This document shows positions 16,366 to 25,108 of a stretch of 64,000 nt of DNA, one piece after another (the first letter of the stretch is position 1; every line of letters begins with the position of its first letter). The notes below the pieces were generated by a model. The model saw only the letters and a program-made list of their open reading frames with translations. It ran no database searches and had not been told where the DNA came from. The translations under genes and the position numbers were made by a program. The stretch spans positions 29,001 to 93,000 of the forward strand of contig JADZAS010000026.1 of assembly GCA_020852515.1 (NCBI GenBank). The letters are read 5' to 3'. This DNA is from Phycisphaerales bacterium. GTDB lineage: Bacteria; Planctomycetota; Phycisphaerae; Phycisphaerales; UBA5793.

Positions 16366-16767
16366 ATGAAGACTGCGCATGCACTTGTCGCCAGCGCGAT
16401 CGTGTTCGGCGCATGCACAAGCGCCAATGCGGCGCTCATCGGGCCGGACAATCTGGTTCTGTCAGTCAGCGAGGGCTGTCCGGGCCGTGTGACGGTCCGC
16501 TGGGAAGGGGCCGCGCCAGACCACTGGGCGGCGATTGCTTTCAGTCTGTCACGGGGCCGCTATGTGATCCCGTCGATCCAGTGCGCGGGCACCGAGCTTG
16601 GCCTTGGCACTGACCACTTCGGAGCCACGCGGCCATTCCGCACCGGGCCCAAGGGTCAGGGCGAGTTTCACCCTCGGCTCTCCGCAAAAGCGTGCGGCGG
16701 CTATCTACAGATGATCGTCGTGGACGGATTCCCGTGCACGATCAGCGAGGTCGTGCAGATTCCGTAG
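16366..16767 (+). CDS. Small secreted four-cysteine protein, paralogue C
   Basis: The 133-residue protein starts at the ATG at 16366 (GAAGGGAC upstream) with a signal peptide (about residues 1-24, ending ANAALI). The domain reads EGCPGRVTVRWEGAAPDHW, QCAGTELGLGTDHF, ACGGYLQMIVVDGFPC and ends TISEVVQIP, with E in place of the N found in the other copies. It is the last of the triplet; the fucosidase gene on the other strand ends 52 bases later, and no clear terminator is seen. The three copies differ enough to be old duplications, not recent repeats. Confidence 0.85.
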   Translation: MKTAHALVASAIVFGACTSANAALIGPDNLVLSVSEGCPGRVTVRWEGAAPDHWAAIAFSLSRGRYVIPSIQCAGTELGLGTDHFGATRPFRTGPKGQGEFHPRLSAKACGGYLQMIVVDGFPCTISEVVQIP

Positions 16768-16819
16768 CGCCATCGACTGCGTTTTCTCAGACGCATGCGC
16801 GCACCCGCACTCGAACCGT

Positions 16820-18565
16820 TCAGTGCGAATCCACCGGTGTGAGCGTGATGCTCTGCAGGTTCATCACGGCCAGCGGCGGCTGGCCCTGTGCCTCCACGCG
16901 CACTTCGCACGCGCCGACCACCGGCAGATCCACTTCGCCGAGTTCGACTTCGACGAAGTCCGCCCAGCCCTGCGTCGGCTTCACGCGCATGCTCCGCGTT
17001 GCTTCGCCGATGGTGACATTGACAAGTGTGCCCGCCGTGTCCGCCGGGCAGGCCTGCGCGAGCGCCACGCGGAATCGGCCCGGCCGGCTGAGTTCGAAGC
17101 GCCACGCCACGACGTCGCTCGCATCGGTCCAGAAGCCGATGTTGTCCTTGCCGTTGCCTGATTCGTAGCGGGCGGTCATGCCGATGACATCGGCGTCGAT
17201 GGCGCGCAGCGTGATCGAGCCGTCATCGCGCTGCCGCAGGGGGATCGTGACGACGCGCGGCTCGCCGGCGAGATCGAGCGCGATCACGGTGGCGATCTCA
17301 TTGGACGGTTCGGCCGGCACTTCGAGGATCACCGATTCATTCCGGCGCGAGATGCGCAGCGGCTGGCCGGCTGAATCGCCGACGATCGCGGCGCTGATGA
17401 TTTCGTTCTGCAAGCCGGGCACGAGCAGACGCCCATCCGCGGGCCAGTCGAACACGTGCAGGTAGAGGCGGTTGCCCTTTCGCGTGCAGCGGCCCCACTC
17501 GAGCCTCTTGAAGGGCCCGGCCGTTGTGCCGTAGATCGCCTGCCCGTTCACGCGCAGCCACCGTCCCATGGCGCGCAGGCGCTCAACGCTCTCGGGGGGA
17601 ATTTCACCTTGTGCCGTGGGACCGACGTTGAGCAGGAAGTTGCCGCCCTTGCTCGACGTGTCGATGAGGTTGCGCACGAGCGTCGTTGCCGACTTCCAGT
17701 TGTGGTCGTCGCTGCGAAAGCCCCAGGTGTCGTTCATGGTCATGCAGGTTTCCCAGTCGTAGCCGGGAATACCCTGGCCGGGAATCTCCTGCTCGGGCGT
17801 GCCGAAGTCGCCGGCATTCTGAGATGGATCGTGCAGCCCGGCCATGCCGCCGCGCCCCTTGCCGACGCGGTTGTTGATGATGACCCTGGGCGCCACCTGG
17901 CGGATGTGCTCGTAAAGCGCACGGCCCTTTTCTTCGGTCCACTCGGGAATCCACTCGCCGTCGAACCACATGATGTCAATCGCGCCGTAGTTGGTGAGCA
18001 GTTCATCGACCTGCTTTTCGAGCACGGCGGCATACTCGTCAAAGCTCGGCCCCGCCGCATCGGGATGGTGCCAGTCCCAGATGCTGTGGTACCAGCCGAT
18101 CTTCAGATCGTACTTGCGACAGGCGGCGCTGATCTCGCGCATGATGTCGCGCTTGAAGGGCGTGGCCATGATGTCGTACTCGGTGTGCTCCGAGTCGAAC
18201 ATGCAGAAGCCGTCGTGGTGCTTGGTGGTGATGACGAGGTACTTCATGCCCGCTTCGCTGGCGGTGCGGGCCCACTGCTCGGCGTCGAATTTCACGGGGT
18301 TGAACTGCGGCACGAGCGTCGCGTAATCTTCGCGCGCGATGTGGCCGTTGTGCATGATCCACTCGCCGACGCCGGGCACGCTCTGGCCGTTCCACTGCCC
18401 CGCCGGAATGGCGTAGAGGCCCCAGTGAATGAACATGCCAAAGCGAGCCTCGCGCCACCAGTCGAGCCGGTCGTCGCTGGCGGCGACACCTTGACCGGGC
18501 GCGCGCATGGAGAGGACCATCATCAATGCAAGCGCGAGCAACGCAGCGAAGCGGCGCGGCATCAT
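16820..18565 (-). CDS. Secreted alpha-L-fucosidase, glycoside hydrolase family 29
   Basis: Retaining exo-fucosidase that removes alpha-L-fucose from glycans. After a signal peptide (about residues 1-28) the GH29 barrel begins with DWWREARFGMFIHWGLYAIP. Then come the conserved KYLVITTKHHDGFCMFDS and IDIMWFDGEW, whose aspartate is the expected nucleophile, and later GNFLLNVGPTAQGEIP. The C-terminal 200 residues form beta-domains. The 581 residues are typical. The ATG at 18565 has GGAGG five bases upstream and lies one base from the stop of the preceding gene. It is the last gene of the sugar operon with the isomerase-like and Gfo/Idh/MocA genes. Confidence 0.93.
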   Translation of the reverse strand: MMPRRFAALLALALMMVLSMRAPGQGVAASDDRLDWWREARFGMFIHWGLYAIPAGQWNGQSVPGVGEWIMHNGHIAREDYATLVPQFNPVKFDAEQWARTASEAGMKYLVITTKHHDGFCMFDSEHTEYDIMATPFKRDIMREISAACRKYDLKIGWYHSIWDWHHPDAAGPSFDEYAAVLEKQVDELLTNYGAIDIMWFDGEWIPEWTEEKGRALYEHIRQVAPRVIINNRVGKGRGGMAGLHDPSQNAGDFGTPEQEIPGQGIPGYDWETCMTMNDTWGFRSDDHNWKSATTLVRNLIDTSSKGGNFLLNVGPTAQGEIPPESVERLRAMGRWLRVNGQAIYGTTAGPFKRLEWGRCTRKGNRLYLHVFDWPADGRLLVPGLQNEIISAAIVGDSAGQPLRISRRNESVILEVPAEPSNEIATVIALDLAGEPRVVTIPLRQRDDGSITLRAIDADVIGMTARYESGNGKDNIGFWTDASDVVAWRFELSRPGRFRVALAQACPADTAGTLVNVTIGEATRSMRVKPTQGWADFVEVELGEVDLPVVGACEVRVEAQGQPPLAVMNLQSITLTPVDSH

Positions 18566-18566
18566 C

Positions 18567-19493
18567 TCAGCCTCCAAAATCATCGCAGGCGCGATACGCG
18601 TCGATGACGGCCCGTTCGCCTTCCTTGGCGCCGCGGCTGTTGCCGTGCTCCATGCCCACGACGCCCTCAAACCCCTTCGAATGGATGTGACGAAACACGT
18701 TGCGGTAGTTGATCTCGCCGGTGGTCGGCTCGTTGCGGCCGGGGTTGTCGCCGGTCTGGAAATAGGCGATCTCGCTCCACGCCGCGTCGATGTTGGGAAT
18801 GAGATTGCCCTCGGTGATCTGCTGGTGGTAGAGATCATCGAGTATCTTGCACGCCGGACTGGCCACCGCGCGGCAGATCTGATATCCCTGGCCGATCGTG
18901 GTCAGAAACATGTTGGGATGATCGCGCCACGGGTTGAGCGGTTCGAGCACCATGACCAGGCCGTGCGACTCGAAGATCTCGGCGCCGCGGCGGAGGCAAT
19001 CGACGACGTTGGCCGTCTGGTAGTCGAGCGTGAGGCGCTGCGTGTAGGTGCCGGGCACGACGGTCATCCACTTCGCGTTGACGCGCTTGGCGACATCGAC
19101 GGCCTTGCGGCAGGCATCGACGAACTTGTCGCGCGCTTCGGCCGAGCCGCTTGACAGCGTCGGCCCCCACGCCGTATCCATGTTGACCACGAACACGCCC
19201 ATGGTGATGCCGAGATCGCTCATCGCCTTGGCGAGGCGGTTCTGGTCTTCGACGCTCCGGCCGGCCATGCCGTTGTCTTCCCACGCGCTGAAGCCCTCGT
19301 CGGCGGCGAACTTGAGCTGATCGACATCATCGTCGCCGGCGTGGTGGCGGAACATGCCAAAGTGCGGCGCGTATTTCAGTTTGAAAGGCGAGGCGTCTCG
19401 CCTGGAGTGCTCGCCGGCGGCCAATGTCGCTGTCGCGCCCGAGCCGAGCACCGCCGCCCCCGCCGCCATCTTCACAAATTCTCTTCGCATCAT
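18567..19493 (-). CDS. Exported hydroxypyruvate isomerase-like/sugar isomerase-epimerase TIM barrel
   Basis: The 308-residue protein begins with a twin-arginine signal (MMRREFVKMAAGAAVLGSG, then ATATLAAG) and continues as a xylose-isomerase-like TIM barrel. Landmarks are KYAPHFGMF at the first strand, LVMVLEPLNPW (metal-ligand glutamate, about residue 190), CKILDDLYHQQITEGN (metal-ligand aspartate and histidine) and a final GMEHGNS. This matches hydroxypyruvate isomerase/sugar epimerase-like proteins. Export by Tat implies folding before secretion and probably a periplasmic sugar role. The start at 19493 has AAGGA upstream. It is the middle gene of the operon; the gap to the fucosidase is one base. 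Confidence 0.88.
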   Translation of the reverse strand: MMRREFVKMAAGAAVLGSGATATLAAGEHSRRDASPFKLKYAPHFGMFRHHAGDDDVDQLKFAADEGFSAWEDNGMAGRSVEDQNRLAKAMSDLGITMGVFVVNMDTAWGPTLSSGSAEARDKFVDACRKAVDVAKRVNAKWMTVVPGTYTQRLTLDYQTANVVDCLRRGAEIFESHGLVMVLEPLNPWRDHPNMFLTTIGQGYQICRAVASPACKILDDLYHQQITEGNLIPNIDAAWSEIAYFQTGDNPGRNEPTTGEINYRNVFRHIHSKGFEGVVGMEHGNSRGAKEGERAVIDAYRACDDFGG

Positions 19494-19532
19494 GATTGCA
19501 TCCTTCGCAAGATTGCCTCGCTGCAACGACTC

Positions 19533-20840
19533 TCACACAAACGGCGTGCGCCCCGGCACGGCGACCGGCGGCACGGGCAGCGAACCAAACTCGTAGACAT
19601 CCGGGCCGAGGCTCTCCTGCGAATTGAGCGCCTGCTCCCACGTGATCTCCTGCCCGGTGTAGGCGCTCATGCGACCCATGATCGCCGTGAGCGTCGATTC
19701 TGCAATGCGCTGCGCTTCGTTGAGGCCCTTGCCTTCGCGCACGCTGGCGATCAGATCGACGTGCTCCTGCACGTACGGCTCGCCGTTGTCGCCTTCAAAG
19801 CGCCATGCCCTGGGGCCGAAGATCTCGGCGTAGCCGCTGTGCGTGCGCATGCGACCGGTCGTGCCGTAGACGACTTCCTCGACGCGGCTGGTGCAATTGT
19901 CGATCTGCCTGCACATGCTCTCGAGGAAGCCGCCGCTGGCGTATTCATACTCGACCGCGAAGTGATCGAAGATGTGGCCGTACTTCGGGCTCGTGCGCAC
20001 CTGCCGGCCTCCCATGCCCATGGCCTTGACGGGGTGCCCGCCCATCGCCCAGTTGACGGCGTCGAGATTGTGCACGTGCTGCTCGACGATGTGATCGCCG
20101 CTGAGCCAGGTGAAGTAGAGCCAGTTGCGCAGTTGCCACTCCATGTCGGACCACGAATCCTGCCGCTCGTTCATCCACAGGCCGCCCTGGTTCCAGTAGC
20201 AGCGCGCGGAGATGACCTCGCCGATCGCGCCGTCCTGGAGGCGTTTCATGGCTTCAAGATAGCAGGTCTCGTGTCGCCGCTGCGTGCCGGCGACGATGGA
20301 GAGCTTCTTGCGCTGCGCTTCCTGACCCGCTGCGATGACTTTGCGAATGCCCGGCGCATCGACGGCAACGGGCTTTTCCATGAAGACGTGCTTGCCCGCT
20401 TTGATCGCCGCTTCGAGATGCATCGGCCGGAAGTGCGGCGGCGTGGCGAGGATGACCAGATCGACATCCGCGTGTTCGAGCAGCTGCTGATACGCGTCGA
20501 AACCGAGATAGCAGTGCTCGTCGTCGATCTTGCCGCGCTCGTGTCGGGCGATGTGGCCGCGACTGCTCTGCACGCGTTCGCTGAAGACGTCGGCCAGTGC
20601 GACGACCTGCGTCTCGGGCGCCGCCTGCAGCGACTGCATCGCCGCGCCCGTGCCGCGCCCGCCGCAGCCGATGAGCCCGACGCGGATGGTGTCGGAACCC
20701 GCGACATGGGCCGAAGCGCCGGCCCAGGCGGTGGATGGGATCAGCGGAAAAGCCGCGGCGGCGGTGAGACCGGCCGTGGTCTTGACGAATTCGCGGCGGG
20801 TGAACGGCTTCTCTTCGCGAGGGGTTTCGTTGCGATTCAT
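19533..20840 (-). CDS. Tat-exported Gfo/Idh/MocA family oxidoreductase
   Basis: NAD(P)-dependent sugar oxidoreductase family member. A twin-arginine signal is at about residues 13-40 (FTRREFVKTTAGLTAAAAF). The Rossmann fold starts at DTIRVGLIGCGGRGTGAAM (about 51-69), and the family motif KHVFMEKPVAVD (E-K-P) is at about residues 147-158. The C-terminal part contains YWNQGGLWMNER and SGDHIVEQHVHNLD, where the last histidine-containing stretch is the typical catalytic H-x-x-D/H region. 435 residues are as expected. The ATG at 20840 has GGAGGAGC upstream. It is the first gene of the sugar operon; exported enzymes of this family are very abundant in planctomycetes. Confidence 0.93.
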   Translation of the reverse strand: MNRNETPREEKPFTRREFVKTTAGLTAAAAFPLIPSTAWAGASAHVAGSDTIRVGLIGCGGRGTGAAMQSLQAAPETQVVALADVFSERVQSSRGHIARHERGKIDDEHCYLGFDAYQQLLEHADVDLVILATPPHFRPMHLEAAIKAGKHVFMEKPVAVDAPGIRKVIAAGQEAQRKKLSIVAGTQRRHETCYLEAMKRLQDGAIGEVISARCYWNQGGLWMNERQDSWSDMEWQLRNWLYFTWLSGDHIVEQHVHNLDAVNWAMGGHPVKAMGMGGRQVRTSPKYGHIFDHFAVEYEYASGGFLESMCRQIDNCTSRVEEVVYGTTGRMRTHSGYAEIFGPRAWRFEGDNGEPYVQEHVDLIASVREGKGLNEAQRIAESTLTAIMGRMSAYTGQEITWEQALNSQESLGPDVYEFGSLPVPPVAVPGRTPFV

Positions 20841-20932
20841 GGCGTGCTCCTCCGGGTGGAATGACGCCATCAATATAGCGCGGGTGTGCAGGTCTTGCGG
20901 CCGATTCGATGGCCTCTCGCGGTCCACGGACG

Positions 20933-21301
20933 CTACCCCGCGCGGAGGATTTTCTCCATCTTCTTGCCTTTGGCGAGTTCATCCACGAGTTTGTCGAGGT
21001 ATCTCGCCTTCTGCGTGAGCGGGTTGTCAATCTCTTCCACCCGGTAGCCGCAGATCACGCCGGTGATGAGGTGTGCATTCGGGTTGAGCTTCGCGCGAGC
21101 AAAGAACTCCTCAAAGGTCACCTTGTCCTTGATCTGTTTGTCTATCGCCTTGTTGTCGAACCCCGTAAGCCACGTGATGACCTGGTGCAGTTCCTGTTTC
21201 GTCCGGCCCTTCTTCTCGACCTTCGCCACGTAGTGCGGGTAGACCGAAGAGAAGGTCATCTCAGCGATTCGCTTGTCGTGGTCGGGTGTGGTGGTTGGCA
21301 T
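20933..21301 (-). CDS. DUF2200 family protein
   Basis: The 122-residue cytoplasmic protein matches what I remember of the DUF2200 family: [20 protein letters not shown], then [18 protein letters not shown] and a C-terminal [20 protein letters not shown]. It is basic and helical, with no signal peptide. Members are small, scattered across bacteria and of unknown function. The start at the ATG at 21301 is supported by GGAG eight bases upstream; an open frame further upstream has no such support. It lies 92 bases before the sugar operon on the same strand and is probably a separate unit. Confidence 0.82.
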   Translation of the reverse strand: MPTTTPDHDKRIAEMTFSSVYPHYVAKVEKKGRTKQELHQVITWLTGFDNKAIDKQIKDKVTFEEFFARAKLNPNAHLITGVICGYRVEEIDNPLTQKARYLDKLVDELAKGKKMEKILRAG

Positions 21302-21435
21302 GTCTGATCTCCGTCTGGTTATCTGAGCAAGTCTCATCGCCCGGGATCGAATGGATTGAGCCGCATAGGTCACGGCGGGAGTACACCGGACCCGGCGTTT
21401 GCGTCGCGCTCGCAATCAAGGGCGTGCTCTCCGTG

Positions 21436-21723
21436 CTATTCTGCTTTCGCGTCTGCGAAGATCCGCTCGCGCTCGTCGGCGAGTTCCTTGCGGCGATTGG
21501 CCAGCCTCTGCTTGGCGTCCGGATCCCAAATCAGACCCCGAATCCAGCCGCGGCGTTTGTTTTCGAGCACGAATATCATGCCTAAGCCCGTGAACGCGCC
21601 GAGCACGGCCGCCACCCAAGGCGACTGAGCGGTATCCAAAATGAAATTCGACAGCGCGGCGACGCCGGCGAAGCAAACGGGCCACCAGCCAAAGTAGCAC
21701 AAGCATTTGAACACGAGTCGCAT
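21436..21723 (-). CDS. Small two-helix membrane protein
   Basis: The 95-residue protein starts at the ATG at 21723 with GGAG eight bases upstream. Two hydrophobic helices (about residues 3-24 and 33-53) are followed by a positively charged cytoplasmic tail with WIRGLIWDPDAKQRLANRRK and a helical acidic/basic end. The glycine-rich second helix (VAAVLGAFTGLGMIFVL) suggests helix packing. The family is not recognised. It lies upstream of the DUF2200 gene with a 134-base gap. Confidence 0.7.
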   Translation of the reverse strand: MRLVFKCLCYFGWWPVCFAGVAALSNFILDTAQSPWVAAVLGAFTGLGMIFVLENKRRGWIRGLIWDPDAKQRLANRRKELADERERIFADAKAE

Positions 21724-22118
21724 TGGCAGGCTCCGGACTGTCAACTCTAGCCTTTGGATGCGCCCGTCGTGAGAGATTCCGAAGCTGGCAAAGCAGGGAG
21801 ATTGTCGAGAGAGGTTGCGAATCGCGGCGTAGGTCGGGACCGCCGCTTTGGGCGCGGCCCGGCGGGTTGGGCGTGCGCTGCGCGGATGGTGGTTCACTCG
21901 CGCGCGATGGACACGCATCTGCCGGGCCTGCGCAGAGCCTGGTCCCGACCTACGCGCTGGCCTCGGCCCCATCGGGAGCGTGAAAAATTGTGATCGACGC
22001 GCGCGATGGCCACACAACGCCGGGGGACGGAACTTGATGCCTCCGTGCCTCGGCGCCTTGATACCTCGACCCCTCACTCCCTCATTCGCTTGTCAACCCT
22101 GCGCCGCTACCATCAGCC
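21724..22118. other. Intergenic region without a gene
   Basis: Divergent space between the small membrane protein and prfB. No coding frame has a credible start and composition. It holds a C-rich stretch at about 22035-22090 of the kind repeated elsewhere in the window (see findings). No clear promoter for prfB was identified. Confidence 0.55.
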
Positions 22119-23226
22119 ATGCACTTTGACTCGCACCAATCCATCATCGACGACCTCGAGGCGCGGATTTTAACGATCCGCGACTCTCTTTGACGTCGAC
22201 TCCAAGCTCAAACGAATCGGCGAACTTGAAGAGTTGATGGGCGCCGGCGATTTCTGGTCCGAGCAGTCTTCCGCCCAGAAGACCGTCGCCGAACTCAAGA
22301 CCCTCAAAGCCCAGATCGATCCGATGCTGCGCGTGGAGCACGACTTCGAGGAAGCGCGCGTCACCTACGAACTGGCGCGCGAAGCCAGCGACAAGGAACT
22401 GCTCGCCGAGGCCGACGAAGGGCTTTTCCAACTCCAGAGCCGCATGGAGAAGGTCGAACTCCAGTCGCTGCTCTCCGGGCCGCACGATCACCGCAACTGC
22501 TTCTTCACCATCCACGCCGGCGACGGCGGCACCGAGGCCAACGACTGGGCCGAGATGCTCATGCGCATGTACCTCTACTACTTCGAGCAGATGGGCTGGA
22601 AGGTCGAGGAACTCGAAAAGAGCCACGGCAGCGAGATCGGCATCGATTCGGTCACCTTCCACGTCAAGGGCCCGTTCGCCTTCGGCTATCTCAAGTGCGA
22701 GCGCGGCGCGCACCGCCTGGCCCGGGTCTCGCCCTTCAACGCCCAGGGCAAGCGCCAGACCAGCTTTGCGACCGTGGATGTCACTCCCGAGATTGAGGAA
22801 GTCGATCTGCACATTCCCGACGGCGAGCTGGAGATCACCACCTTCGCCCGGTCCAGCGGGCCCGGCGGGCAGAACGTGAACAAAGTGGCCTCGGCGGTGC
22901 GGATCGTGCACAAGCCCACGGGGATCATGGTCGTGGCGTCGTCCTACCGCGAGCAGCCTCAGAACCGGCGGCAGGCCATGGAGCAGTTGACGGCCAAACT
23001 CCAGCAGATCGCCGACGAGAAGCGCGAGCAGGAACTCGCGGCGGCCTCGGGCGGCAAGGTCGATCGCGGCTGGGGGACGCAGATCCGCTCGTACGTGATC
23101 TACGACAACCGCGTGAAGGACCACCGCACCGGCTTCGAGGTGATGAACCCCCAGCGGGTGCTCGACGGCGACCTGCAGGGCTTCATCGACGCCGAACTGC
23201 AGAGGCGAAGGGCGCTGCAGAACTGA
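22119..23226 (+). CDS. prfB: Peptide chain release factor 2 (programmed +1 frameshift)
   Basis: RF2 ends translation at UGA and UAA. The first frame starts at the ATG at 22119 and runs 24 codons to CTT at 22188-22190, directly followed by an in-frame TGA (22191-22193). Shifting by one base at CTT-T resumes at GAC (22192) and continues to 23226, giving 368 residues, normal for RF2. The shifted frame has the RF2-type anticodon-like tripeptide SPF in LARVSPFNAQGKRQTSFA and the catalytic GGQ in RSSGPGGQNVNKVASAVR. The CTTTGAC site is the classic autoregulatory element: low RF2 favours frameshifting. The upstream Shine-Dalgarno-like stimulator found in E. coli is not obvious here. Confidence 0.96.
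22188..22194 (+). promoter_or_regulatory. prfB programmed frameshift site CTTTGAC
   Basis: The heptamer CTTTGAC matches the slippery site and stop of bacterial prfB. The upstream frame and the downstream frame join exactly here in the +1 direction. Confidence 0.93.
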
Positions 23227-23662
23227 GCGGGTCGGCGTCGGGTTTGCACGACCCGGATGCCGATTCGAAAGTCGTCGCGCGCGAGGCAGATTGCCCCATT
23301 TCACTTTTCGTGGCTCGCTCGTGGCAAATTGGGGGCAGTATTCCCAAAGTGCGAAATAAAGCGCATTTTCCCTCGCAATCTTGGCGAAAATCGGTTATGA
23401 TGGATGCGCAAGGATGGAAAGCAGTCGGCGATCGCCGGCTCAGGAGAAAGTCAGCGCACCTTCCCGCATGGATCTCGCTGTATTTGCCCCGGAGTTTGGC
23501 AGTCGGTAGTGCTTGGGAAACCGGCGTGCCGGACTGACACTTGGGTATCGGTGCCCTCGCCGTAGCGGTGTGGGCATGCATTTTGGTCGGGCCGGGAGTC
23601 ACTCAGCCGTTCGTATACGGCTGGTCCGGCAATGACGTTTGTGCCTTCTCAGGAGAAGAGTG
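23227..23662 (+). other. Long leader region upstream of secreted-protein gene
   Basis: No credible gene is present. A promoter is predicted at 23373-23401, which would give a 5' leader of about 255 bases. The leader contains several short GC stems (for example CCGGCGTGCCGG near 23520), but no known riboswitch consensus was recognised. Confidence 0.4.
23373..23401 (+). promoter_or_regulatory. Predicted promoter of the 23663 secreted-protein gene
   Basis: TCGCAA (23373-23378), a 17-base spacer and TATGAT (23396-23401). The layout is similar to the promoters at 24937-24965 and 37337-37365, which also serve genes for secreted proteins. A downstream AATCGGTTATGATGGAT recurs almost exactly at 26693-26710. 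Confidence 0.5.
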
Positions 23663-24664
23663 ATGAAGAAGAAGAATCTGGCCGTGGCAGCCCTCGCGCT
23701 GGTTGCGGCCCCCGCGTTCGGACAGACCTATGACAACGGCGGCATGGACCCGCGGTCCGGCGGTTGCAGCGGCGGCATGTACAGCGCCATCGAAGCGCCC
23801 GGCACCATCTACGGGAACAACACCATCGTCACCTCGTTCCACCAGGCCGACGACTTCACCGTCCCCAGTGGCCAGCAGTGGACTCCCACGGAACTCCGCT
23901 GGTACCTGTACCAGACCAACGCAGGGACCAACGAGCCGATCGTGGATGTGTACATCCAGCTGTGGCGGGGCAGCCAGGCCGACATGATCGCCGGCACGGC
24001 CACGCTCGTCGGCGGCGACATGACCACCGACCGCCTCATTTCCTCGACCTTCACCAACATCTACCGCACCACCGCGAGCGACATTCTGAGCTGCGCCCGC
24101 GCCATCAAGGAATGCCGCATTGACATGTCCTGGGTCGGCGCGCTTTCCAGCGGCCAGTACTGGATCGAAGTGGGCAGCACCGGCAACCCGTCGTTCAGCG
24201 GCCCCTGGGCCAACCACAAGGTGCCCCGCGACATCGTCAATGACAACTCGATCTTCTTCACCGTGGGCGGTGCGTGGGCTGCGAACACCGACGCCGGCTA
24301 CGGCGCTGGCTGGGACTATCCCTTCAAGCTCGACTACACCGGCGGCGGCGGCGGCTTCACCGCCCAGATCACCGGCACCTGCCCCGGCACCGTCCGCCTC
24401 GCGTGGAACGGCGCCCCGGCCAACAAGCCCATGGGCATCGTCTTCGCCCGCAACACCGGTTCGTTCACCATCAACAGCGGTCAGTGCGCCGGCACCCAGC
24501 TCGGCCTCGGCACCAACCAGCTGCAGCTGTACAACACCATCAACACGGGCAACGGCTCTGGCGCGGTCAACGCTCAGGCCAGCAGCGGCGCCTGCGGTGG
24601 CTTCGTGCAGCTCGTCGCGGTCGACAGCCCCTGCAAGACCAGCAACGTCGTCCAGGTTCCGTAA
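23663..24664 (+). CDS. Secreted protein with C-terminal four-cysteine module
   Basis: The 333-residue exported protein has a signal peptide (about residues 1-20, KKKNLAVAALALVAAPAFGQ). The N-terminal domain (about 21-228) looks like an all-beta sandwich: an early YDNGGMDPRSGGCSGGMYS, then FHQADDFTVPSGQQW and the final YPFKLDYTGG. The ADDFTVP motif is common in secreted planctomycete proteins. A glycine linker leads to the C-terminal module (about 234-333), with GTCPGTVRLAWNGAPAN, QCAGTQLGLGTNQLQL, ACGGFVQLVAVDSPC and the ending KTSNVVQVP. This module equals the stand-alone paralogues at 15518-16767. AGGAGA precedes the ATG. It is followed by a strong terminator. No PEP-CTERM or LPxTG anchor is present. 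Confidence 0.87.
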   Translation: MKKKNLAVAALALVAAPAFGQTYDNGGMDPRSGGCSGGMYSAIEAPGTIYGNNTIVTSFHQADDFTVPSGQQWTPTELRWYLYQTNAGTNEPIVDVYIQLWRGSQADMIAGTATLVGGDMTTDRLISSTFTNIYRTTASDILSCARAIKECRIDMSWVGALSSGQYWIEVGSTGNPSFSGPWANHKVPRDIVNDNSIFFTVGGAWAANTDAGYGAGWDYPFKLDYTGGGGGFTAQITGTCPGTVRLAWNGAPANKPMGIVFARNTGSFTINSGQCAGTQLGLGTNQLQLYNTINTGNGSGAVNAQASSGACGGFVQLVAVDSPCKTSNVVQVP

Positions 24665-24710
24665 TCAGGCATAGAGTCTGATTCGATCTGAACAGTCAAG
24701 TGCTACACGC

Positions 24711-24745
24711 GCATCTCGCTCCGAAAGGAGCGAGATGCTTTTTTT
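24711..24745 (+). terminator. Strong Rho-independent terminator
   Basis: A perfect 12-bp stem (GCATCTCGCTCC pairing with GGAGCGAGATGC) closed by a GAAA tetraloop is followed by seven T residues. It lies 46 bases after the stop at 24664. Confidence 0.96.
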
Positions 24746-24936
24746 CCCTCGCCTCCGCTCGCGCCTTCCGCGCCGCCGCGGCCGAATGCCATGCGGCGAG
24801 CCGAGGCGGGCGGCCGTCGGCGGCTGCAGATTACCGAGCTTCTCAACGGCGCGCCGAAAGCCGCGACTCTCCGCCGCACGCGTCGGCAGGCATGCAGAAT
24901 GCGCGGCGAAAAACAGCAGATCGGGCGGATTTTTCA

Positions 24937-24965
24937 TTGCGGGCCGCCGCGGATTGAGGTATATT
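24937..24965 (+). promoter_or_regulatory. Predicted promoter of the 25109 secreted-protein gene
   Basis: TTGCGG (24937-24942), a 17-base spacer and TATATT (24960-24965). The 11 bases TTTTTCATTGC leading into the -35 box are identical to those at 37330-37340 upstream of the beta-propeller gene. Confidence 0.6.
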
Positions 24966-25108
24966 GAACACCGGTTCGACGGAGAGGAGGATTCACCCGC
25001 TGCGCGTCCCGCGGCGACCTTCGAAGTCCGTCTGACCTCGTGTGGCGAACCCGGAACTGTTTCGGGCGCCGTAGCAAATCAGGCTTGCATGGAAAGGAAG
25101 AGACGGCA

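Noticed and set aside
22144..23304. A 386-codon minus-strand frame opposite prfB
   Set aside because: prfB is unmistakable (GGQ, SPF, frameshift site); the opposite frame is a composition artefact.
23520..23620. Possible riboswitch in the long leader of the 23663 gene
   Set aside because: No match to a known aptamer consensus (cyclic-di-GMP, cobalamin, glycine and others were considered by eye).
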